From Ooceraea biroi (lineage: Eukaryota > Arthropoda > Insecta > Hymenoptera > Formicidae): a DNA stretch of 64,000 nucleotides. The notes below the pieces were generated by a model, which saw only the letters and a list, made by a program, of their open reading frames with translations, ran no database searches and was not told the origin of the DNA. Numbering within the stretch: position 1 is the first letter of the stretch; each line of letters opens with the position of its first letter. Positions 11,708-22,900 of the stretch are shown one piece after another. The position numbers and the translations under genes were made by a program. The stretch covers positions 10,254,601-10,318,600 of the forward strand of contig NC_039517.1 in NCBI RefSeq assembly GCF_003672135.1, written 5' to 3'.

Positions 11708-12935
11708 TTTTTAGTATATCTATCATTTTGCACTAATATAACTATTGTAATGTATAATTAAACAATAGAGCGTGTACTAATATTTCTGTTTTAAACATTT
11801 TTACGAAGAATATCATTACTGTATCAATTAGCAAATTTTACTGTATTTGTCACTACTAACACTTGTATTGTTGTACTCGATTAATAACATTTTCAATGTA
11901 TAAGTAAACCATAAAGAATGTACAAAAAACGAATGTACGAATGCAAATGTTATATATATGAGGATTAATAAAATCAATTAATACATTCATTGAAAATAGG
12001 TACAAACTACCTTGTTGAAATAAGCGAACACTGATTGAAATTGATATAAATTATGATTTAAATATTGTGACATCATTATATCGTTACAGAATATCTTACT
12101 AATATATATTAACAATAAGTCAAGAATCAATCACACAATATGTAATATGTAATCTGTAGAATCAATCCGCATTTTTTGTGTAAATCGGAAAGTTCGACAA
12201 GGTTATCGGTGCATCAATATGAATCTGCGTCATTTAATGTCAAAATGCAACATCTTATTTATGGTGCGGTTTACAAAATAATCTAATAAAAATGCGAGGA
12301 AAGACGTTCCAATGGATCGCGATAGTGCAAAACTCCATTTATCGCCTTATCGACTTATCCCGTGTGATTTATATTTTTATATCATATATACAGTTGCTTT
12401 AATAAACAGTTGTGAATATTATTTTAACAAACATTTTATTTCTGTTTTCCGCATTAACCAAGAGGCTATTATAAAATCAACGGTACGAGAAATTTAAATA
12501 TTACTTTTTAAAATCATTTTAATAATTAAACTGCTAAAACGCGCGGAATTGAGAATCGGAGTTTTTCTTTTAAGGTTTTTATTTTATATTATTTGTTTTA
12601 ATATAACAGACATAAATTGATTACGACGTATGAAAAGAGGTCAGGGAGAAGTACTTTGACGTAAATTTACGAAGTAAAAAATTAAATTTTAAGGGGTGGT
12701 GGAGGGGATAAATAGAAAAGCATTAGTTTTTCGATACTTATCCGTACACAGCTTTGTAGACATATAAAAGAGATGCAACTTTTGTATAAACTTTTTTTTT
12801 ATATCTTTCCACCGTTTGGCAGTTATTTCGCAAAATAGAAATACCTATATTTTTCTTCAAGGGGTGATTTCACCCCCTTGAATTGTAATTCAGCATGAAA
12901 AAAAAATAGTTTTATGTTACGGATAAACTACTCTA

Positions 12936-13180
12936 TATGCACACAAAGTTTCAGAATTTTCTGAATTTCCGGGTTGGCTAACCTTCCTTGTAAGAAACAT
13001 GTATAAAATTCCCTTTCCCCGAAAAATATTAAAATTTGTAATTATATTTAATTTAAAATTTTTAATTTTTATTAAAATGCTAAATTATACTATACACAGC
13101 CAAATAGCACTCTATATTTTTGCGTAAAATTACACCTATTATTGCGAGTAATTTTGAGTCTTATTATTATATAATAGTTG
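12936..13180. other. AT-rich spacer, nothing recognised
   Basis: This is AT-rich sequence with no coding potential and no repeat structure that I can see, between the pogo-like element and a small MITE. Confidence 0.5.
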
Positions 13181-13473
13181 CCGATATTGAAAATTCTTTG
13201 AAAAAGTACTGAATTCATGAAACTATATATGCTCAAAACTAAGGGAAATTATATTTAATAATGCATGCTTATCCTGATTATTTATTGATTTATTTATGAT
13301 TGCTATTACTATTTTATACATTCAAAATTTAAATTTGCAACATAATATTCCTAGAATATTTATTTTAATTTTCACGATATTTGCTAATAATTTTTTATTG
13401 TAACTATACTTTCCCTTATTTTTGAACATAGTTTCGCGAATTCAGTACTTTTTTAAAGTATTTTCAATATTGG
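13181..13473. repeat. MITE with ~70-bp inverted repeats
   Basis: The left end (CCGATATTGAAAATTCTTTG, then AAAAAGTACTGAATTC) is the imperfect reverse complement of the right end (GAATTCAGTACTTTTTTAAAG, ATTTTCAATATTGG). The centre is AT-rich and non-coding. It is 293 bp long. No clear target duplication was seen. Confidence 0.7.
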
Positions 13474-14020
13474 CTGCTAGTGTGAGATCACCTTTAAGAA
13501 CTTGGTAAAGCTGAGCCACGAGGACCGTCACAATTTTACAACGTGCGATGGGACGTACTCGAAGATCTCTCTCTGGAAAATAACTGGAAAGATACTCGTC
13601 AATGAATCGAAAATAATTTATCTCGTGATGTGTTCGGATCCTGGCCTTATACCTCTCACATCTCGCAGTCACCGATACTATAACTTGTCCAGCTCGCTCA
13701 TACGGGACTCAAGGAAGTTCAGTTTGCTCCTCTTCAATACTTCCAGAAGGTTTTTCCATCTCATCAATCCAGCCGATTTGCACGCTCAGAAGACAACTTG
13801 TACCTGAGTGCTCGTTCAAATAAACCACAACAAACGAATGTACGAGAGCGAAAACACGAAAATGGCAATCGAGAGAGACGTGAGCGTGCGGTATTGCTGA
13901 AACGCTGCGAAGAAAGAATCGTTTGAGCATTTACACGATTTAATACGAAATCGGTCTTACTCTTTTTATCCGATGTGACATCCTTTATCGATCTCGAATC
14001 GTTGTAAATATCGTACGTCA
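13474..14020. other. Non-AT-rich flank with open frames of unknown meaning
   Basis: Base composition is more balanced than in the surrounding DNA. Both strands carry open frames of 75-106 codons (for example + 13,502-13,807 and - 13,442-13,672), but none shows a domain I recognise, and overlapping frames on both strands argue against a real gene. It may be 3' flank of bt or an old repeat. Confidence 0.3.
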
Positions 14021-14183
14021 TATGCCTCCGGCACACCAGCGCGACGCGACACGCGATGCGCGATATGCGACGTGCGATATCCAATGAGCGTACAGTGTTT
14101 ATGGAAAAGCTGTACGCTCATTGGATATCGCACGTCGCGTATCGCGCATCGCGAACCGCGTCGCGCTGGCTGCCGAAGGCTAT
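14021..14183. repeat. GC-rich hairpin, ~75-bp arms
   Basis: Positions 14,021-14,095 and 14,110-14,183 are near-perfect reverse complements (CGCACGTCGC, ATCGCGCATCGCG, TGTACGCTCATTGGATATCG) with a 14-base loop. The arms are full of CpG, in contrast to the AT-rich surroundings. It could be a small MITE or a transcribed hairpin; the sequence alone does not decide. Confidence 0.75.
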
Positions 14184-15523
14184 ATACATACTGTGATTGT
14201 GTATGCTTCACTTTCTATTTAGGTCAGCATAAATAATTTATATAAGCTTCTTTGTACAAAGTATCACACTGCATGCGCACTTTTCATTGTCCATGCCTTG
14301 TATACGAACATTTACATTAAAGGTTTTATTGCGAGCGTATATCGTATGTATGTTGTATCCTCTTCGTCTCTACGATAAGTATGATGAACTATCAGGGGGA
14401 TGATTGGAATCGGAAGGGAGAGAAAGGGATTACGCTTGCAGGCATATCGATAGCGGTTGCGAAATAAGCGCGACACATGGGGTTTATTTTAAATCATACG
14501 CGTTTTATTTCATCATAGATTTTCTGACGGAAGCAGTCTTCAAACAAGTATAACACGACGGTGCGTACCATTAACGTGGAATAGAGGGGCACATCGCGGT
14601 GGCATCACGTGTACGTTCTGTGGTTTACTTTAGCGTCCGAGGGATTCTCCCGGCGAGATTCTTGGATGTTGAAGACGTATTCGGATGTTGGAGGATGCTG
14701 GCGGTCTCTCCGGGAAAATCGCGCTCGGCCGATTCGACATCGTACGAATATCTTTTTCCCCTACTTCTGTTTCTTTTCTTCAAATGCTACCACGATGTGC
14801 CCGTAAAGTGTGTTGTGTGTGTGTGCGTACTCGAGCGTATGCCGAGTCGTATAATACAGCAAAGCCGAATAATTTTTTTAGCGTAACAAGTTGCGCGTGC
14901 TATTCTTGTAATTACTCGTACATTGGACACGGTCTCTCACGAGGGTGAGCCACCGCGTTCCGACGATTCGCGCGATTCATGCGACATCGTGACAAACACA
15001 CGGAAGAAGAAAACACAGCGTTCCAAAATTAATTTACATACAGAATATGCGAGAGAGCAATAGATATACTTTGGTCTTCCGGTTCTCCCGTCCTTTCTTT
15101 TCTTTTTGTACAGAGACATCGTGCGATTTAAAGACGATACTGAAAACTTTGCGCGTATTTTGCCGTTCCTGTGATTTCCGGCTCGCGTTTTTCGGTTCTT
15201 TATTTTTCGTCGTGTGCTCGCGTTCAATCTCGCAAAAGCTGAAAAGCCAGTGACGTGTTGTGGAAAGCGCGGAGCGACCGATCGAAGGTGATTCGACGTC
15301 CATGACTAAAAGACGTGTATAAGAACGAAGAAGACACATTTCCCTCTAAGAACTCGCACAAACAAACGTCCAAAAAATTTTCCATGCGCTTTTATAGTGT
15401 ATTCAAGCCAATTCAATTCGGAAATGTATCTTCCGCGAAGAATGTTGAAACGGAGATGCCCCGATTCGGTCGACTGTGATGATGATCGTTAATAACTTAA
15501 GATCCGGCAGTAGGAGATCGGTT
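14184..15523 (-). other. Probable 3'UTR and 3' flank of bt
   Basis: No protein domain is recognisable. The stretch follows the bt stop codon directly on the minus strand. Minus-strand AATAAA hexamers appear as TTTATT at about 15,199-15,204, 14,504-14,509 and 14,480-14,485, so any could serve as the polyadenylation signal. I cannot choose between them without transcripts. Confidence 0.4.
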
Positions 15524-16906
15524 TCACAGCTCGCCCGGATTGACGACGTTAAGCGCAAACGCCGCGTTTGTCTCGCCTTTCTGGCCGATCGCGCGCGCTG
15601 AATACTGCCCGACGTCGGTGGCCGTGCACGTCTTGATGCCGAACTCGAAGGACGTGTTGCCGTCCGAGCTGAAGTGGTACCTGCTGCTCGTCTCGGGAAT
15701 CGCCTTGCCATCCTTCAACCAGGTCACTGAAAGAATCGCGTCATTATTAGAACAGCTCAATCGGAGGAAGAAGAAAATTAATTTGTATTGTAGGCAAAAT
15801 GTTGAAAGAAGGAACGTTGAGGCTTTACCTTTCAAAGGTGCGGTATCAGTCTTGCACGTGAAAGTCACCGATTCACCTTCGCTCACTGTTGCAGACTGCG
15901 GGAATGTCGCGAACGCTGGGCTTTTCGGCTCTTCGTTTGGAGCTAAACAAATCGACGAAACATGTTAAATAACAAAGACACTTTTGTCGATTTCTTCTCA
16001 GTCCAATTTGTATATTTTCCATTAATTACTCCATTTGGCCACTTACCGAGTACGCTTAACGTGCACGACGAGTAGCTCTCCCCTGCGTCGTTGAAAGCTT
16101 CGCACGTGTAAGTGCCGGAGTCTTCGGGGAAGATCTCGGCGATGACCAGTTTGTAGATGTTCGCTTCGCTGGTGTACTGGAAGTCTTTGCTGGGCTTGAT
16201 TTCCTTGTTGTTGTGCAGCCACACCACGTCGAACTTCTTGGCGCCGATTATTCGGCAGCTGAGCGTCACACCCGCGCCATCCAGCACTTGCATGCTCGTT
16301 AGATGGTCCACGATCTTCGGCGACTTGTCATCGTTCTGCTTCTTTCCGGCAGCGTTCTCCACGGCTGAAAAATGCGAAAAGTGAAAAGTAATAATACAAT
16401 TTATAAGATAATAAAATAGTCTGGATAAAATAAATGCTGATCAAGTAAAAATAGCATTAAATTTGATTAAATAAAAAATTACGTTAAATTAAAAAATATT
16501 TTTAAATTAACGTTGAGAGAAATTTGAATGTGTGATTACCTTTTATAGTTAGTTTGCAGGATGTCGTGTCGCTGCCGATGCTGTTAGTCGCAAGACACGA
16601 GTACTCGCCCTCATCTTCGGGGAAAACTTCGTTGATCGTGAGGGTGGCTACTCCGTTCTTATATTTGAGATCCACAATCTCCGACGAGCTCAACACCTAC
16701 GGAAACATTTCGTGATGTATATAATTTTGTTTCCATTGTCGATTCGTGCAATAATGTGCTTACCTTGCCGTCTTTGCTCCAAGCGATTTGCGGTTCCGGA
16801 TCGCCGTCAACTTTCACCGTAAGCTCTAGTTGCTCGCCGTCGTTGATCGTGAGATTCTTCAGTTTCTGAGTGAACTGTGGTGGCCTCATCGAGTCGTCCG
16901 AGGGTT
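15524..16906 (-). CDS. bt: bt: last three Ig domains and C-terminus
   Basis: Exons: 16,764-16,906; 16,540-16,696; 16,047-16,364; 15,829-15,942; 15,524-15,726. The Ig domains show WSKDGK with EDEGEYSCLATN; CRIIGAKKFDVVWLHNNKE with EDSGTYTCEAFN; and CKTDTAPLK-VTWLKDGK with DVGQYSARAIG. The protein ends VNPGEL and TGA at 15,524-15,526. The 16,906 border uses a weaker acceptor (TTGGAG) but is fixed by phase. A near-copy of the last codons lies at 17,106-17,137. Confidence 0.93.
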
Positions 16907-19900
16907 CTCCAACATTTACAAGAGTAAAAATCAAAAATATATCAAATACCTATATTTCAATTATTTATCTAGCATGATGTACATGGTGATTCAAAACAAA
17001 TGTTTTCCGGAAGGATTATATTCCCAAATGAATTTTAAGATGATCTTTTCTGTTGCAGAATTCTCGCTGAGGTTTAAGATCCATTTGGAGATTGGTTTCA
17101 CAATTTCACAGCTCGCCAAGATTGACGGTTGACGAAACTATCAATGAATTATTCACTTAGTGATTAAAGAAAAAAGAAATAAAGACACCCCATGCGTCGA
17201 TACATCTTCTCAAAATAATGAAATCGCATTAAAAAAATATAAAGTCATCTCACAGGTAATAGTATCTTGTACTTTTCAACTTGTGATTTAAGTTAAATAA
17301 AATTTGCATTTTCAAAAATATGATAACGGTATTCATTACATTACTATAATGTTTATATTGTACTGCATTGTATTTGTACAGTACTGTTGTATACTATCAA
17401 TTTGAATATTTGCAATTATGCATCATATAAATCAACAGATTTTCAATATATCAAAACATTCAATATTATTACATGTAGCGATTAGCTCATTAGCTGATCA
17501 TAGGCATTCTCCAGCAGGCATTTGACGGTGAGTTTGGCTGCTTTTTCCTGTCTCTCATTTCCGATTTGGGATTGGCTGTTTTTGTTACAACTTAAAAATT
17601 AAATCTCGGCAAACAAAAGCAAAAATTCGCCTTAGAATTCATTTATTATAGAATTCACGTCACAATATGACGCGTTTCAAGAACGTTCATTCTTTATAGT
17701 AAAATGATGCACTTACGAACGAGTTCTTTCGTGGTGCTCCTGGATCGAGACGGACTACCAGTGGTGTCGAGTTTCGAACCATACTTCTTGATACTTCGTT
17801 TGTCAGACGAATCGTTGACCTTTACGTTAGCGCTATCCTAAAGTTACATTTCGAAAAATATATCAGTAACGTTGTTAAGTTCTCAAAGAAGCAATTTTAT
17901 CACGTCAATAAAGATTTGGAATTTTACTATCCTTTACCATCAGAAATTTTATGTGATTTATATGCATTACGAAGTTTCCGTGAAATTTCGTGTAAGATAA
18001 TTTTAAAAAGGTAGAATTAAAGAACGCACTCTCTGGTTGTTGAAAGAAAAGGGTGTATATACACCTCTTGTTGCAAAAATTCGAGAATTTATACGAAAAA
18101 TCACACGGAATCTAGAGATGATTCACTCGAGATTATTGTGATGATTTTGACGAGAATTACGAGAATTACGGGAGAGCTTAACGAGTTATAAAAATAATTC
18201 TTTAAGTTTTTGAACGTTTATATATCTCTTTACTTTTAAGGCATTTATGGACATAAGTTTATATAAACTTTTTTCATCTACTCGATCCATTAGCAAACTA
18301 TATAATTTTGGTCCCGACTTTTCCAGACAGCTTGTAAAAACATAGATGTGTACAAGTGTGAGTGTGTGTTAAAAGTAAATATGTGAGTATATTATGATAG
18401 TTTTAAGCGTTATAACAAATATAATAATTTTAACAGTCACGGAGCATTCCAGACATTAATTCCCGTTAACATATTATGCTTTGCTGAAATACAACACATG
18501 ACATTATAAGAAGATTAAAAAAATATTTTACATAATTGCTATATGATCTGAGACCTGACAAATATATATTTTCTCATTATCTTCTCGTACCTTATATGAA
18601 GAGGATGTCGTGGAGTTCTGTTTGGAAGTGGAGCTGCTGTAGTTGTGCGATGAGCTCGACTGGGCCTGGTTGGTAGTGGAACTGTAGCCGCTGGATTTAT
18701 GGACTGTTACGATTGGTGGTGGTGCCGGTTTTAATGGTTGCTCGATGAACCTTCGATCTTGGAATAAAATCGCTCGTTCATATAAATGTATGAATAAATA
18801 TATAATTCTTGCTAACTACATGAAAAAATGCCTGCTATCTATACAAGCGAAATCAGTAATGGAATTCACAAAAACGAGACTTGCGTTTTTTACTACAAAG
18901 GAACAAAGTGCAAAACTAATAAAGTGAATAAATTAAAAGGTGAACAGAAAATATGTAGCTAGCATAGAAGCTATGTAGTCGCTTATATTGAATGATTCAC
19001 TTAAGTTAACACGTGTATTATCTTCTAAACCGTTAAAGATATTGAGATATGGTTTTCATTGACATCAATCAGTGATGCCAAGATTTCTGCAAACAAAATT
19101 TCTACAGAAAATTACAATTCGATAAATTATATTTTCGATAAATTAGTTCCTTCATCTAGTTTATCTCAGTAAAAACCGCATCTTAATATCTTTAACAGAA
19201 GATTAAGAGATAATAGCTGTGTTAACTTAAGTGAATGAATATAATATGCTCATGACTTCCGATGAGAACGCTTGATATTATACATGAACAAACTCAGAGA
19301 TGGACAAGGAAATCTATGGCTTAATGAAGCATCGCATCGCTCATAATAACAAGGAAAAAAGGTGGCAAACGGGGGGTAAGCTCTTAAACAGCTCTACCTC
19401 CGGAATGTAGGAGGTCGTGTACTAATTTTACTTGCTCCTCCGTTTCTCCAGTGCCTACAAAACAAACGCTCAATGAGATCTGTCTCATTAATAAATTCGA
19501 GTCATAGATCACGATCTTAGAACAGAAACATTAAATTTTGGATTACATAATCTTCATCTATTTAATTACTTGTTAATTTAACTCTTGAACTTTAAGAATA
19601 ATGATCTCCAAATTCTCACTTCGAATCATTGCAATTCTTGTCTTAATAAAACGATATATTCTATATTTCAATAATATTTGCTCCACTAATTTTTTTATAT
19701 AAATAAATTAGAAATTTCATTTCGTACCTTCCACAATGACCACGCAACTGGTCTCGTCCTTGCCGTGCTTGTTGCTAGCCACGCAGCGGTACTTGCCGCT
19801 GTCTTCTGGCTTGCAGTCGATGATTTCCATCGTGACGACACCATCGGCGTTGCTCATGGGGTAGCTGTACTTGGACAACTCTTCTCTATCCTTGTACCAT

Positions 19901-22900
19901 TTTACTGTTGGCGGTGGGTTGCCACTCAAGCAGCAGAGCAACTTGCAAGTCTGCCGGATTTGGATAACACGTGGTCGCAGCAGGAAGGTGAAGCTCGGTG
20001 CCGACTCGATCGTCTCCAGCCACACGTTGTAGCCGAGCGGTTCTCGTCTGCGTACCGGATGAAGCTCTGGCCTGTACTTCGGAATTTCTCTCGGCAGCGC
20101 TGAAGAAGCGAAGAGAAAAATTTGTAGAAATATTTTTTTGTAAAATATTGATTGTAAATATTGGATTATTGTATAAAAGTCATGTCATATTCATATTAAA
20201 GTAACGCTTACGTTGCACGTTGAGGAAAACGACCTCCTCGCGATAGCCATAATGGTTCTCCGCGCGTATGATGTACTCTCCTCGATCCTCCAGCTTAACT
20301 CTGTTGATGATGAAGGTGTAATCGTCACCGTGATATCGTTTCATGAATTTAACAGACTGCCGCAGCTCTTGGTTGTTGTGCGACCAGGATAGGGTCGGTG
20401 CTGCGATCGCGATTACGCGACAAGTGAATTTCACGCTCTGGCCTTCGTAAGCGAACGCGCTTTGTGGTTTGATGACGAATCTGGGCGCTGCTTGTCGGCG
20501 ATCTGGAAATATGTAAATTATTAATTTCACACGTGCATTGTTGTTTAATATTTTAATTTTTGTAGTTTAATATTTTAATTATTTTTCAGAGACTGATATT
20601 GATCACTCACCGAAGCAAGAGTCGTAGATCCTGTATTTCTCGATTAAGAGCTTTCTGAGTGACGAATACTCGGCTAGGCGGCCGATGGGAAGGACATACT
20701 TGTCCCAGTTCTCATATTTGGCTCGTAATCTGTCCCTGATACTGAGGTAGCGACTGTTGGCGATTGGATTGGTCCACTTGCTATGGTCACCGGTCAACCA
20801 TGGATGAAGGAGGCACTCGTGCGCGGTCATTCGCTTCCTAAGAAAATACATGAAAAAATAGACATGATAATAAGGCGAGTAAAATAATAATAAAAATAGA
20901 ATAGTAATAAAAATTGATCACTTTTATAATAAATTAGAAAGTAGAAATAATTTTTCTGTGAAATGGTAAAACGTACTCTTTATTCTTGACGAGTAATCGT
21001 CTGATGAAATCTTTACCCTCCTCGGAAACGTCGCGGAATGCCTCTTCGTCGAAGTCCCAGTCGCACGCCTTCACGTTCTTCAGGGTCTCGATGTCGTTAT
21101 CGCCGGCAAACGGCGAAAGACCACTCAATCTGCATAAATGATGTACGCTAATTTATAGTTGTCTACTTTCTTCAGTAATATATATATGAAAGCATCTACT
21201 TACAGGACGTAGGCCAGTACTCCGCAAGCCCACATATCGGTGTAGAAACCAACTGGCTCGCGCTCGACAATCTCGGGAGCGGCAAACTCGGCAGTACCTG
21301 TGCTGATCTTGACTACTTCGTTCGGATCCAGCTTAGTGGCCAGCCCGAAGTCGATCAGTTTCACGTTGGTGCTGTTGCGCGTTTGGCACATGATATTCTC
21401 GGGTTTTATGTCTGAAAATCGAAGAAAATTAATAGATTTGTCATTTAAATAAAAGATTTTTTGAAAATAAGATTTCTTTTCACGAGAAATTCTTGTAATT
21501 GAAGTCATTAAGACATCTTACCAAGATGAATGATATTCTTCTCGTGCATATGCTTGACTCCCTCGCAGATCTGCCTCATGTAATTGATGACCTCCGCTTC
21601 GGACATGGTGTAACCCTCGGCCGTGATCCTCTCAAACAGCTCGCCACCGGACAGGCTGAAGAGACAAATGATCGAGATCAAGGATAACGCAGGATCGGAC
21701 CTGATCATATTCGATCCTATTCAAAGTAGATACTTACAACTCGAATATCAGCACCATCTCGTCGTCATCTTCGAAGGCATCGTGTAGGTTGATTAGCTTG
21801 GGATGGTGTAGCTGATTCATGATGTCAATCTCCTTCCTAATCAGCTCCTTCTCCATCACATGCGACACTGGGATGAACTTGGCGGCAAAGATATTGCCGG
21901 TGGTCCTCTCGCGACAACGGTGCACCACGCCGAACGCTCCAGTGCCGATCTCCTCAAGGATGTCGTACTTGTCGTAGACGGACGTATGCTTAATCTCGAC
22001 CGGCTGTGGCACGTACTTGCCGTATACATCAAACACAAACTGATCGTAGTCGCCTGGCTTTTCGTCCTCGCGACCGCGGATCTTTTTGCCGCTCGCGTCC
22101 ACCTCGTACTCCTTCTTCTTGAACTCGCGCTTGATCACGCTCTTCGTGGTGATCAGCGGTGTCACCTCGCTCGGATCGGAACGTCCGTAAATGTTCTCCG
22201 CGCACACCCGGAAGTCATACTGATGACCGGGTCTGAGACCGGTCACTGCGAGGGTGCAGAACCGGGTGTTGCCAGCGCGAATCCAGCTGCTCATCGGGTG
22301 CTCACGTTTTTCCACTACGTAATTGGTGATGTTGCTACCACCGTCCCACAATGGTGGTTTCCAGCTGACCGCGAGCGAGTCGTGGCCGACATTATCCACC
22401 TGCGGAAATCTGGGTGGGTCTGGACGGTCGCTGATTTGGATCTTTATGATGGCCGTGTCCTGGCCGAGATCGTTCTCGGCAGTGATGCGGTATGGGCCTG
22501 AATCGATACGATTGCCATCGCGAATTGTCAACACTGCGTGACGCTCTTTCACCTCAACCGCGTAATGACCGCCGGACTCGATCACCTCGCCTTCGCGCAC
22601 CCACGTAATCTTCGGTTTCGGGTAACCAGTGAACGGAATTTTGATTACGACATTTACGCCCTTGTCGAAGAAGGCGGTATCGCGGAAGCGCGGTGGCACG
22701 TTCAGCTTCGGCGGGGTCTTGATGAAGAGCTCGCCCTTCGTGGACTTGACGCCGCACTTGTTGACGGCGCGACAGAAGTACTCATCCGCGTCCTCGCCGA
22801 ACACGTCGTGAATGATGAGATTGTGAACGTCGCCTTCGGAGTAGGTGTTATAGCGACTACCGCTCACGATCTCGCGTGCGCCCTTAAACCATGTGATAGT

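Larger units (their letters stand above)
9061..12933 (+). mobile_element. Pogo-like DNA transposon with ~750-bp inverted repeats
   Basis: The ends GAGTAGTTTATCCGTAAC and its reverse complement are flanked by TA (9,059-60 and 12,934-35). Long inverted repeats run about 9,061-9,811 and 12,184-12,933 with few differences. The interior encodes a pogo/jerky-like transposase (separate entry), so the element is 3.87 kb and formerly autonomous. Its left TA is the same TA that closes the neighbouring foldback element, so one of the two inserted at the edge of the other. Confidence 0.85.

Noticed and set aside
9497..12497. Two identical 61-codon ORFs at 9,497-9,682 and 12,312-12,497
   Set aside because: They are the same inverted-repeat sequence at both ends of the pogo-like element. 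No protein similarity was recognised.
13442..14084. Overlapping open frames on both strands downstream of bt
   Set aside because: There is no recognisable family, the frames contradict each other, and there is no start or splice context. Kept only as unexplained sequence.
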